This document shows, in pieces, positions 23,127 to 35,360 of a stretch of DNA of 64,000 nucleotides; position 1 is the stretch's first letter; each line of letters starts with the position of its first letter. The stretch spans positions 351,965 through 415,964 of the forward strand of contig JAIXMG010000035.1 in the NCBI GenBank assembly GCA_025201345.1, read 5' to 3'. A program made the translations under genes and the position numbers. The notes beneath the pieces are model-generated. The model was not told where the DNA came from. It saw only the letters and a list, made by a program, of their open reading frames with translations, and did no database searches. The DNA is from Thamnidium elegans (Eukaryota; Mucoromycota; Mucoromycetes; Mucorales; Mucoraceae).

Positions 23127-23552
23127 ATGAATTGTTCAAGACATGTATTTACCAGCATTCGTACATATGCAACAAAAAGTAAGACAACAAATTTAAAGTG
23201 GAAACCTAGTGTACCAGTTCAACAAACTACTCTTTCCGACGGTACTATTTTTATCGCACGTCAACCTGTCGTCGAACCTAGTGTTCAAGCCAATGTTGCT
23301 CCTTTGATTCATAAACCAACTGTTACAAAGAAATTATCTGAAGCAGAAATTAAAGAGTTACGTCAATTAAGAGAATCTGATCCTACTACTTGGACTCGTT
23401 CTAAATTAGCAAAGAAATTTGGCTGTTCTGAATTATTTGTTAGTATTGCTGCACCCAAATCTACCACAACTGTTGTAGAAAATGAAGTCAGTCATGGTTA
23501 TAGACGTAAATTGATTACACAAGAAAGACAAAAGAGAAAAGCTCTTTGGTAA
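23127..23552 (+). CDS. MRPL20: Mitochondrial large-subunit ribosomal protein mL58 (MRPL20 family)
   Basis: Fungal-specific mitoribosome protein. One exon of 141 residues. The presequence is MNCSRHVFTSIRTYATKSK. The family core is visible: PQVQTTLSDGTIFIARQP-like N-part, then KLSEAEIKELRQLRESDPTTWTRSKLAKKFGCSELFVS, a helix-turn-helix-like stretch diagnostic of MRPL20, and a basic end HGYRRKLITQERQKRKALW. Length fits the family. Confidence 0.82.
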   Translation: MNCSRHVFTSIRTYATKSKTTNLKWKPSVPVQQTTLSDGTIFIARQPVVEPSVQANVAPLIHKPTVTKKLSEAEIKELRQLRESDPTTWTRSKLAKKFGCSELFVSIAAPKSTTTVVENEVSHGYRRKLITQERQKRKALW

Positions 23553-24066
23553 AGAAAAAGTTTAGATAAAAAATTATTGTTAGTACATGAATAAAATAAT
23601 AAAAAAAAGGACGATTGTATATTTGGTGCCTGGTTTATAAAAGAAAGAAGCACCCTTTTATTTTATTTTCATTATTATGGTTCATTTGCAGATTATCATC
23701 AAAATGTGTTTCTCAAAGCAATGATATTACAGTGTTCGAATGCAATAGTTCACCTTGAACCTGTCAAAGCAACAGAACCATTATTCACTTATTATAAATC
23801 CTTTTACTTTATTTCAGACAATTATCTACTGTGGTTTTCACAGGCTCAACCTATCCGATCCATTTAATGTAATCCCAAAGTGTTAATGTCTCTTTATAGA
23901 TATGCATAAAAGGTATACTAGTCCTTGTATATGTAAGCGTATAATGTTATTATCATTATTATATTTTGTCATTTAAATGCTTTGGCGGAGATGTTATTCT
24001 TTGATAAAATAATAAAAATGCATTCTTTTTGACTATTTCCCTTTTTTTTTTTCGTTATTTATCGCA
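23553..24066. other. Intergenic region upstream of Ku80, no gene seen
   Basis: AT-rich, with no long frame, RNA gene or repeat recognised. A T-rich tract sits just before the Ku80 start codon. Confidence 0.5.
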
Positions 24067-26671
24067 ATGGCTAATAAAAAAGCTACCTGTTATATCCTTA
24101 ATGTCAGTCATGCAATGTCTTTATATCCAGATAATGTATTCTCAAAGTCTTTACAAACTATAACTTGTTCTATTGAAGATAGAGTAAATATTTCGACAAC
24201 ATTTTTTTCTTTTTCTTTTATTGACCTCATTTAGGTCCTTGCTGGTAGAAAAACAGACTTGGTCTCTTTAATTCTTTGTGGTACGCCTGGTAAGCAAAAA
24301 AAAAAAAAAAAAAAAAAAAATACTTTCCCTCTCAAAAAACTCTTGTTTAAAAAAAAAAAAAAAAAAAAAACTCTTATATAGAAACAAAAAATAGTTTGGC
24401 TGATTCAACGCCGGGACAGTATGAAAATATTTCTGTCATGTCACCTTTGGCAATGCCTACTGTACAACTATTGAAAGATCTTTCTAATGTAACTACAGCA
24501 AAAGAAAGTGATAGACCTGCTGATGGTATTATATAATATATATCGCGTAAGATGAAAAAAAAGTACTAATATATACGCATACATTAGTATTAGATGCATT
24601 GATTGTGGCTATTGATACGATTTCAACTCATTGTAGACATTTAAAATACACCAAACGCGTAGTAATATTTACTGATAATAAGAGTGCAATTGATTGGCTT
24701 GATTTATCTGACGTTTCCGAAATGTTAAAGTCCAATTCAATTGAAGTAACATTAATGTATGTATACAGATATATAATATATACGTATAAAGACTTTGATT
24801 GGTTAATATCATAATTTAGAGGCGCTGATAAAAAAGAACTTGAATTACCAGATTGTTCTGAAGTAGTCAAGACAAATTATGAATACTGGGATAAGTTGAT
24901 AAGCTCGTGCGACGGTGATATTGCTGATTTAGAAGAAGCTTATGCTCAAACCCAAATAATCTATGCTAAAGAGGTAGCTGCTAGACCTTCTTATCGTGGA
25001 TTTTTATATATTGGATCACCTTATGCCAATACAAACTTTTTACCCATCAGCATAAATACTTACTTGAGAACAAAAGTGATTTCATTACCTTCTGCAAAAA
25101 AAGTATCTAGCTTAAGTGAAGGACCTACCAAAAAAGTAGAACAAGATACCAAATTCATTTTGGATATTGAAAATGAAGGAGAACAACATATGTCTGAAGT
25201 AGAAGTAGAAAAACATGATATTCAAAAGGGCTATAAATTTGGTAAAACTATTCTGCTTATCTCTAATGAAGAATTGGGTATGTCAAAATTAGAAACTAAA
25301 AAAGAAATGTCGATTATTGGATTTGTACCTTCAAAACAAGTACCTCGTCAGTACTTGTTTTCCAATGCAGTTGTGCTTACTTCTGGTATCGTTAGAGTAG
25401 AACAATCTAGTAATGCTTTGGCTGCACTTGCTGAAGCATTATATGAAACAGATCGTTATGCTCTAGTCCGTTTCGTATCTAATGATGGTGTACAACCAAA
25501 GCTTGGTATCTTGCTACCTGAGTTAAATGAAGTATGCCCTATTCTTTTGTATTTCGATATTCCTTTTGATCAAGACATACGTAAATACAAGCTCAAGACA
25601 ACAGTAAAACCAGGAGATGTAGATTCAGAAAGCCTTGATTTAATGTCAGATTTGATTCATTCTATGGATCTTGATGTTATTGATGAGGACTTTTTAGCAC
25701 CTGAAACTATTTTTAACCCAATTGCTTGGAGGTTCAAAACTGCTATTAAAACACGCGCATTAAACGATAATGCTCCTATTCCTGATCTTGACAAGAGGTT
25801 TGATGATCAATACAAGTTAAATCCGTTTATTGAAAGTAAAATCAATGATATTGAGGGCAAGATGTTGGAACACTTTAATATTCGAAAGGTTCAAGAAAAG
25901 GGTAAAAAGAGAACGTTTGGTCTAATTAATGATAGTGAACCAGTATCTATGGACGATATTTTGGATACCGCTAGTTCTGATTCACGTAAACGACCCAATA
26001 TGGATACTGATACTTTACCTGCTTTAATTCAAAATAAAGTTGAAGTTATCGGTCTCACTTTCCCTGTTGAAGAATATCAGGCCATGTTGGCCAGAACAGA
26101 CGACGATGAAGATATTGTAGAGAAGGCCAATAAATTAATGCATCAAGTTATCATTACATTATTGAACCGTTCATTTGGTAACGTAAATTACAAGAAAGCA
26201 ATTTCATGTCTTGTAGCATTAAGAAAGACCTGTGCCGCTGTAAGATTATTATTTTTTTTTGGGAGGGGTTTTTTAATGCAAAGAAATATTAATATATATA
26301 TATATATGTTTGTGTGTGTGTGCTTATAGGAAGATGATGCTTCTAGATATAATTCGATTATCCAAGAAGTTAAATCATGGTGTACTCTTTCAACTGATAG
26401 CCCTCGCCGAGAAATTTGGAATATGTTGAAGGAGAATGGTCTTGGAATTATTAGTAATGAAGAATGTCAAGATGTTGATATAAAAGACGTTACTAAAGAA
26501 GTTGCTGAAAAGGTAAATTTTTATTTTTATCGTGTAGTAGTAGTTTTATTTTTATTAAAAAAGCAAGATATTATCTAGTTCTGGAATGAAACAGAAGAAA
26601 AGGTGTCCGAAACGGAAAATAACGATGATGATGAAAGATTTGATGCTGATAATTTGGATGATTTATTTTAA
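24067..26671 (+). CDS. YKU80: Ku80 subunit of the Ku DNA end-binding heterodimer
   Basis: Binds DNA ends with Ku70 in non-homologous end joining, and telomere ends in yeasts. Exons: 24067-24183, 24234-24289, 24382-24525, 24588-24756, 24820-26239, 26330-26512 and 26579-26671. The N-terminal vWA-like domain starts CYILNVSHAMSLY and includes VVIFTDNKSAIDW. The Ku core beta-barrel includes YKFGKTILLISNEELG, IIGFVPSKQVPRQYLFSNAV and YALVRFVSNDGVQPKLGILLP. A helical C-terminal region (KANKLMHQVIITLLN ... REIWNMLKENGLGIIS) follows. The extreme end is acidic and finishes DADNLDDLF, resembling the Ku80 PIKK-binding tail of animals. It is convergent with AMP deaminase across a 104-base poly-A run. Confidence 0.88.
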
Positions 26672-26734
26672 TTGTTTTTTATATGTGAAACCCTTTCAAA
26701 ATATAAAATAAATATTCTTTCTATTCTAATGAAC

Positions 26735-26847
<113 letters not shown>

Positions 26848-26861
26848 TTATTTTAATAAAT

Positions 26862-29384
26862 TTAATGGTTGGTCCGTAATTTGGCTCTTTCTGCCACCAT
26901 AGAGGCGCCGGGAAAGGTACCCATTTCATTTTCTATCCAAGTCTCACCATTAGTAGATCTACCTTGTTGATCGCGACTCATCAAGTGTTGCTGAATAGCA
27001 GAAGATTCAGCAAGTCCAGCTACACCAACATAATCATGTTTTGTCATTGGTTCATCACTTACACTCGAATCTTTTTTAGGTGCATAACGACGAAGGGAGT
27101 CTAACTCTTCCTTTAAGGTTTCATGACGAAATGCGACACGAATATTAGGAACGTTGGTCTTTTGCATATCATTACCTTCAACTCCTGGTTTATACCATTC
27201 ATGACCAATCCAATGACTCTTGATTTGATCTTCCCAACCAGATTGAATAACTGAATTACGAGCTAACTCACACATATCTGTAGCAGATAATTTCCAAATT
27301 TGAGCAGCAACACTATATTCTTCAATCAAGGGTTCCTTTGTAAAATGAAATTGCAATGGATCATCGGTAGAAAGAGAGATATTAAGACCACGTTGGAAGA
27401 ATTGAGGAAGTGGGTTACGCTCATATGTCAAAAAGAGAGCATTGTTAGATAGAGGAGACATGGCAATACCAACTTGAGCAAGATAATAAAGGTATTGCAA
27501 TGCAGGAACTTTACGAAGCAAGATACCGTGACTAATACCATACGAGGTTAAAAAGGCGGCAGTCAAATGATCTGTATCACCTGCTTCACCACAATGTGGT
27601 CTTAGTACCAAGGTATTGAATCCACGCGCTTGACGCCATTTGTTAAGTGCAGCACAGTTTGCATACATGTAGTACAAGTAATAACTATAAGGTGGGTTCA
27701 CATTTGAATCCCAATCTTTAGGAAGAGGAAAGTCCTTAAAGACAGGTTTTTCAGGTTTAGATTCATCATCGACAGTATCAAACCCAATAACGCGTTGAAG
27801 GAATACGTGGAGTTCAGGATGACTTGATGGATCCTTTGTAACTTCAAACAAGGGTCGAAATACGTTGACAATAATATCTTGGAAATTATTAATGTTTTTA
27901 GAAGCCTTGTAAATATTGTATAAACGAGGAATTTGGATTAACCAACGTAAATTGGGAGAAAATAATTTGTTATTGACAACCCATTTAGCCAACTTATCCC
28001 ATTCATCAATTGATCTACCATAAATAGAGACACGGTATTCTACTTGTTGATACTTTGAAGATTCTAAATCGGATACAACTTCTTTGGTAATTTCTGCCAA
28101 GTATCTACCTTGAATATAGTTATCTGTCTTCATAAAGATTTCTCTTAATCTACTTTCACCAATAGGATTATACTTTAAATTAAACTTGTCAAATCTATGG
28201 AAAGAATCCTTATGAGCATGCATATCTAAAGTATCAATACTAAGATCATAAGCTGTTAAATTCAAACTTTCAAATACTCCTTTTAATGTCAAGTAATGAT
28301 CATCACGATAAATGACTACATCATCTTGAGAACGCTTCATTTTAGACTTGATAAAACGTAATAAATGCTTTTGATTCATACAACTTGAATGATGAACGTG
28401 AGTATCTACTTTTCTTACATTATAAAAATCACGATGAGGTGTACGCTTTGAATCAGCTAATTCTTGAAATTCATTTAAAAGAATATACATTTGCCATTTA
28501 CTATCCAAATAACGAAGACGTCTAAACGCAAAACTCTTTGCTGGTCCATCACTAATGACACTTAAAATATATTCCATATCTTCATAAAATTCAGCTGGGG
28601 TAGGAAAAGTATGAATAGGTTCCGCAGCAGTTTGATCCAACTCATTTTTATAAACTTGATAATGACCATGAGGTCCAATACCAAATTGGTAAACATGAGG
28701 ACCAGGGATCTTGCATTGACTGAAATCAAAATCGGATCCAACAGCTGCTACAGGATCGGCTTCACGCGCTTTTTCTTTCTTTTTACGACGTTCTAGTTCT
28801 TCGGGGGGAGGTAAAGGCCAAGACTTTGGTGGTGGAGGAGGGTATATTTCCCAATCTGCACTGTTACGCGGATCGTCAGTTAATCGTTGACATGAGAGAG
28901 CAATATACTTTTCGCGTAAATCAAGGCACTTTTGAAGAGCACCATATAATTCACGAAGTTCAGCAGTAATAGCATTTTCTAATATATAAATAATATATAT
29001 ATATATATTAAGTATATGTATATGTATATAAAGAATAATTAATTGATATGGTTACCTTTTACTGGGATTTTAGCGTTTGGGTCCGCAGCATGTTGTACAG
29101 GTTCATTAGGAATAGAGTTTTCAGGCACTTTTGATAAAGCAGGAACCTCATCCGATAGGTGATGTGCAGCTGGTGATACAGAAAGGTTTTGACAAAGGTA
29201 TTTACTATCATGCTAAAGAGAGAGAAAGGGGATCAGTACACGTTTATAATAATTGTTATTATTGTTATTTTACGTTTTCGATAGCTTTTAAATGATGATA
29301 ATCAAAGTATGGTGTATCGTCAAAATTATTTATGCCTTCTTCAGTTGGAATATCAATCCCATTTTGAGTTTTATTAAAAGCCAT
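26862..29384 (-). CDS. AMD1: AMP deaminase
   Basis: Deaminates AMP to IMP in the purine nucleotide cycle; cytosolic tetramer. Three exons on the minus strand: 29384-29274, 29212-29056 and 28978-26862, about 795 residues. The start [17 protein letters not shown] is the first in-frame ATG; the later Met at 28640 is internal to exon 3. Catalytic-domain signatures: zinc-binding [20 protein letters not shown], the family-specific [14 protein letters not shown], and the PROSITE motif [19 protein letters not shown]. The N-terminal third is low-complexity and variable as in yeast Amd1. Length is typical. Confidence 0.94.
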
Positions 29385-29927
29385 TTTTTTTAAAAAAAGA
29401 AGAAGGAAAAAGAAAGATAGGGAGTGTATCTTTTTCTTTTAAATGGAAACAAAAATAAGCAAACTAAGTCACACTAGCTTAGTTTATTATTTTCGCGATG
29501 ATTCCCGCCTAACTTTCCGTCAACTCCTTTACATAAATAAGGCACTTTATACCACTTTTTTATTTTATTCCCACACTTACAACCTGTGATATATACCAGC
29601 TGATACCTCAGTATTTTCTCACCTTTTAAACCGTATTTTATTCTAATGTCGATCCACATCTTTTTAGTTTGTGTAACAAATTTTGTAACAAATCATTGTA
29701 GGTCGATAAGAGCAGATTGTCAAAGTTTTATGATACGTAAACCTTTTTTTGTTCATTATAAAATGATCATCTTAATCATTATAATAATACCGAAAAAAAT
29801 AGTATCCATAGTGAGTACAATTTATTAAATTAGGTAGGTAGGGAAAAAAAATAAAAGCTTAGTGTATAGAGGGTATATTTGTAAAAATGAATGTTTAGGG
29901 CTTGAGGTTCTTTTTTTTTTTTTTTTT
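29385..29927. other. Intergenic region between AMP deaminase and lipase, no gene seen
   Basis: The left part is the AMP deaminase promoter side; the right part ends in a T run at 29911-29929 beside the lipase stop. Short frames on both strands are low-complexity and unsupported. Confidence 0.5.
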
Positions 29928-31415
29928 TTAATGACCTTGGTTGTACAGACGAGTAGCCATTTCTGCATAAAAATCTAATCTGTCAAACTCTTGACCTGTG
30001 TTGGTTTTTGTAGTTCTAAAGCGATAACTATTTAAAAAAAAAAAAAAAAAAAAAAGTGTGAATAAAATATAGTTGTTTGATTTCAACAGTCATTTTACTT
30101 ACGGAATATGACTACGTAATTATAAAAAAAAACCCAAATATTGGGTGTTAGTATAAAGTACGTAATAATAATGTTTAAAATAAAGTTACCTGACTCCACT
30201 TAAATCCCAATGATCAGCATGAATAGTTTTGACATAAGTTCCCCATTTAGCGCTTTCGACACTTACAAAACCATCATTCTCACCTTCTCTTTCTTTTACC
30301 ATTTGCCATGGTACACCCAACAAAGAAGACCATGCAGGAATTTGAGCTGCAGCACCATAAGAATAATATTTTACGCTGGGGTCATCGGGAGTATTGGGGT
30401 TAAAATAATCGTTGCAAAAATCGGTTGTTAAATGAGCGTAAGCAGGTTCATCGAACCATTTCACTAATAGTTTATCAACTGCTGGCTTTAAACCAGGTAA
30501 TTTATTACCCCATTTACCTGAAGACGATGATGATGGAATAGGTACTGACAAGGAATCGTGACGTAATGTATTGTTTTTAGTTGAAATAGTACTTGTCGTT
30601 GGTGACCAATTACTATTGTTAGTATTACCATGAGGTGCTTGTGTTAAACCAATACCGACATTTTCTCTAACCCAATCCATGACAGGTGAGCCTCTATGTG
30701 GTGTACAAATAGTAGTTAAAGATTTTACATTGTAAGGACGGTCTTGTGTATTAGCTAATAAATGTCTACAATCGAGTCCACCCTATTTTTTTTAGGTTTT
30801 TTAATAAAAAAATCGTTTTAAAAATATTCAAGTATTTACCATTGAATGAGCGACAAAATTTACATTTTTCCCGACAAGAATAGATTTTAAAATAGTATGT
30901 AATGCGTGCGATCTCTCCCAAATACTGCCCGCTTGAGGAACTTTGGTAATAATAACTTTAGCACCTAGTTTTGCTAAAGTATCTTCTACACCACTCCAAT
31001 AATGAAACTGTAATGCAGGAATGTTTTCTGGGCCACGAATATCAAAGCCAAATAAACCATGACAAAGAACAATGGGTTCTCTTGGTGCAATATAATGAGG
31101 TGCTATTTTACCAGCATGAGATTGCTTCTTAACTGTTTCAACAAAAGATTTTCTTTCAATAATAGCTTTAGGAGAAGAAAAGAATGAATCAGATGAAAGA
31201 ACTGGACTTCTGGCAGGATATAAAATATGAAGTCGATGATCTTGAGCAACTGAGGCAATCGTAATAGTTTTCTTTTTTTCTTTTTGATTTTGTTGAAAAA
31301 ATGCTAATTTTCGATGCGCTTGTAATAAAAGTGTAGCAAACGATAAAGTTGAGTTTTTAAATAGTAAAGAACGTTGTAAATAATTATATAAAGTAAAAAG
31401 TGTTAAAGAAACCAT
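29928..31415 (-). CDS. TGL2: Triacylglycerol lipase, Tgl2-like alpha/beta hydrolase
   Basis: Lipase of the bacterial-type (Pseudomonas-like) family to which yeast mitochondrial Tgl2 belongs. Exons on the minus strand: 31415-30840, 30782-30190, 30111-30103 and 30027-29928. Exon 3 is a 9-nt microexon, required for frame to give VSHIPYRF. The oxyanion strand is EPIVLCHGLFGFD. The nucleophile elbow VNFVAHSMGGLDCRHL (GxSxG variant AHSMG) is split by intron 1. NDGFVSVESAKWG and ADHWDLSG carry the likely Asp and His. The N-terminus starts MVSLTLFTLYNYLQRSLLF, hydrophobic and basic. A further ATG 33 codons upstream is in frame but less likely. Substrates are unknown. Confidence 0.85.
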
Positions 31416-32031
31416 GGATATTTTTGTTGTTGTACTTGTTGTTGTTCTTGCTGTTATTATAATAACGAAGAAAAAAGAGGGATGGAAATAACCCTTTTTT
31501 TTATATTTATACATGTGAGATAATTTCGGTCTTTTAATGCTTATACCCCATCATTGATGTGAAAGTCAATCAAAATTTGGGGTTCCAAAAAAACGAATCA
31601 GACCGAATAATTTGGCAGTACACACACACACTTATTACTCTCTGAGCTCTATCATGTTTATTTAATAATGCGTTTCGTGTGTTACCAGTAACTTATCATG
31701 TGCTCATTGTCACAGGTTGTAAGTGTCATCTACAGCCAAGAAAAGTTCCCACATAGATATGCGAATAAAACAAATCTTTTTGATTGGTTTATTTTGAATC
31801 ATTTCAACGTGGACAAATAAGAATTCCCAAATTACATAAGCTTTTTATGCTTGAGACAACTAAAACATAATAACATTTAAATATGTTGTATCACTTCTTA
31901 AACCTTTTGTCTCCCTTACTATAAACTTGTTTTCTAAAAATCAAAAAGGGAAAAAGTGTTATATGTCTTATATGTATCATGTATAATAAACGTATATATA
32001 AAAACAAACATATAAACTGAATCATTCCTCA

Positions 32032-32069
<38 letters not shown>

Positions 32070-34219
32070 GAGATAAATACCTACGCCATCACTTTTATTC
32101 TATTATTCCAGGTACTCATGAATTTCATTTAAGATAAAAAAAAATTGAAATTTGTAAGGCCTAGGACGAAAAAAGAGACTGTGCTAGCTTATGCCTGTAA
32201 CAAACGAGAAAAGGTTTCACTTGATAGCTTTGTCTTGAAACTGGGCTAAAGATTATTTCCAAAAAGCCTACGCTGTCCGTTTGTACACCCTTCATGCTTG
32301 TTGGAATTTGACAAGATGACGAATATCTGTTATCAATTTATCTCATATCCAGGTTCAACATTTATAGCTTCCTATGTTAAAAAATAATTACCTACACAAT
32401 AAATAATATCATCTTATAAGGGTCCTGTTCCATTTTCGAAATCGTCATATATTGTTACGCATCTTTAAAATCAAAGTAACGTAACTATCTTCTTATTTTT
32501 AAATATTAATTCCCTCTTTCTTTTGAATCAATAAAACGGAACAAAAGTTCTTGGTAATAATTAGGCTATTATAAATATACTACTCTATTTATTATCTATC
32601 GTTTTTAAACTTATAGTAATAACCCCAACCCCTCACTTTAAGATGTATCAATGTATCATATTTGTAAACACCTGACATAAAGAAATAAACAAGTCAAACT
32701 TTTTTCTTTTGGGGGTGTTGATATAAAATAATACTTACTCTAGAGCTTTCTTTTAGTGAAGTTGTGGGATTTGACTTCAAATTGATAACATAAAAATTAA
32801 TGAAAAGTGCTTTTTTATTTTAAAAAAAAAACTGAAAAAAAAAACACTCTAAACTAAACCACATGGCCTTTTTATATAAATCTCGAATATCCTAATTATC
32901 TTTTTAAAAGGCTATCTTTTCCGATATGCTTAAATCATCACTATACCCGATTCTATCTGCTTGAAAGTTGAGATCTAATTTATCTCAATGTTGTCGTTTT
33001 TGTTTGAAGGGCATATGGTACTTGTATTGTGTTATCAAGAGTATATAGTTATCACTTGAAATATGATGTAAAGTAGATACTTTTAAAGCTCTATATTTAC
33101 GTGAACAGTCTTAGACCTCTTTTTCATATGTTATTATTACATTTACTCTTTTTATTACCTTGCATATTGATGTGATCAAGCATAAATATAAATATATAAT
33201 CTCATATATATTTACACATACATAATTATCTCATGCGTCTCTATCCTTTATGACTAATTCATATTTATTTTAACTAACACTTACCGACAGTGTTCATTAA
33301 TAACTTTGTTCGAATAATGATTAGAGGATTAACCGTAATTACATATTTTGATCGAAGACTGGGTTAGATAAGCACGGCTTGAGATTATATAAGGAAACCG
33401 TAGCAGTTGAACTCAGCTATAAAAAAAAAGCTTTATAAAGCTATACCTTTTTTCATTTAATTAATAAAACGAGTATCCTTCTTTTGCAACTGATTACTTT
33501 TTGGTATCTTTTTGGTTTTATTTAATATTTGAATCTTCACTATTTAATAGTTCGTATTCGACACATATCTCATATGTAGATCCCGTTACTATTTATTTTA
33601 CCCTTTTATCATTTTATATTACATTATATATGTAAGAACATCAAATGTCAGAGATTCTAGACTGAAAGATAGAAGCATTTATTATTTATCAAGTTATTAA
33701 TATCCTTCAAACATTCCGTGGATACTTTAAACTATATTTTAAGGCCTCTTTAATAAATATCAAAGGGTAACATTGTCGAGTTTATTTAATATAAATATGC
33801 CTTAATAAATCACTTTAATTTTTATTTATAATCTCTATATAAAAAGATTTGCGATATTTAACGATAAATATTAAAAAGAAAAGAATAGAAAGCTTTATCA
33901 GACAGAAAAAGGTTGTTGTTTATTGATTGAAATTAAGGGCCTTTTTATAGACTTTTAGAAATGAATAAAAAGGTATAAAACGTAGTATAATTATAAGCTA
34001 AATGGGTTCATATACAATACATAACCCTTTTACGGATGAGCACAATTTATATGAATTGATCACAACAACACTTCTGATTATAATAACATGTCTGGTTATA
34101 GAAATGATGTATTTATATAATCGTGTCACTTCAATAACTTGTTAAACTAATACTTTGTGACTACATTTTTCTCGTCGATATATAGAATAGTAGTAAGATC
34201 TAAATAATATGTAGCTAAT
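31416..34219. other. AT-rich gene-free region before the transposon nest
   Basis: About 2.8 kb with no supported gene. A T run at roughly 32034-32065 is the only sharp feature. It is neither clearly repeated elsewhere in the window nor coding, and marks the change from gene-dense to subtelomeric sequence. Confidence 0.55.
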
Positions 34220-34224
34220 ATTAC

Positions 34225-35079
34225 TGTTGGAATTGAAGTAAATTAGACGATAAATTATCGAGATAAAACTTAGAGAAATTTATTCATTAAAAATAAACTA
34301 AAGAATCCTGCTAAACTAAATAATAATCCCTTTTTATACTTCTTGACAACCGTAATCGGTACCTGATCTTATTGTTATGATAGGTTCGGGTCAATATCTA
34401 GACTCAACCTTCTCACTTTCAAATATATATATTCTACTCTTTCGAATTGACTATAAATATTCTTTGATCCAATCCCCTTGATCGGATAACATGTCCTTCC
34501 GGTAATCTCCACCTTGTTCTTAATAATGACAGGGTGGTCGAATCGTCCTTATTGGATATGTTATGAGTAGGTTGATGAAACGTTCCTTATATTTTATTTA
34601 TATATTTCTGACTAGAACTTTTTCCCGTATAATTATATTTTATATAATTAAAGGATTGTAATTACAAGATATAGAGTATTATTACTGTATATTTGTTTTA
34701 TTATTATAAAGGAGATATTTTCTATATGTCCTAGAGTATATTATTTATACTATATTCATATCATTGATGTGAGTTAATGTATTGCTTATAACAATGGGTG
34801 TTCCTTTCTTTTATCCAGAGTAGCTAGTTCTGGATCAAGACCAATGTTATTACAATATCTCTTATCTCGCATTAATGTTATTGGATTAAAATTTTTATAT
34901 TTTAAGTCAGAAGTAGGAACCGTTTTCACTAGAAATGTCCGTATTGATTTCGGTGTTTAATAATAATGTATCGGGATGCATTATTATTGAAATATTAGAA
35001 GTTTTTATTATTAAGCTTGTTTTTATTCACAATATGATTATTTATATGTTTTATATAAATATCAACCTCAAATACGACA
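34225..35079 (-). repeat. 3' LTR of the chromovirus
   Basis: 855-bp terminal repeat starting TGTTGGAATTG and ending TACGACA as read on the plus strand, matching 40770-41624 base for base where compared. The bases between it and the Gag-Pol stop (35080-35360) are noncoding and hold the purine-rich tract. Confidence 0.95.
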
Positions 35080-35360
35080 TAGCCCCCCCTAGCATTTTTG
35101 TAGGAGTTATTAGTAACTGCTATCAAATAGGCGAGAGTGTAATGTATTTGAGTAAAAAATTTAATATAGGCATTTGTCTATATATGGGTATTTTATTATT
35201 TTATTAATTGTATCTAATTATACGTCACCATATATGGGTCCTTAATTTTAGTGTGTGGAGCCCATATTGGTTTTCCAAAAAAAAAAAAAAAAATTTTGTT
35301 ATTTTTATTTTGTATTGTTTTTTATTATTTTTATGTGGTTGTGTTCTTTTTTTTTTTTTT

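Noticed and set aside
29474..29828. Short frames on both strands upstream of AMP deaminase.
   Set aside because: About 60 residues, AT-biased, with no recognisable domain or splice extension.
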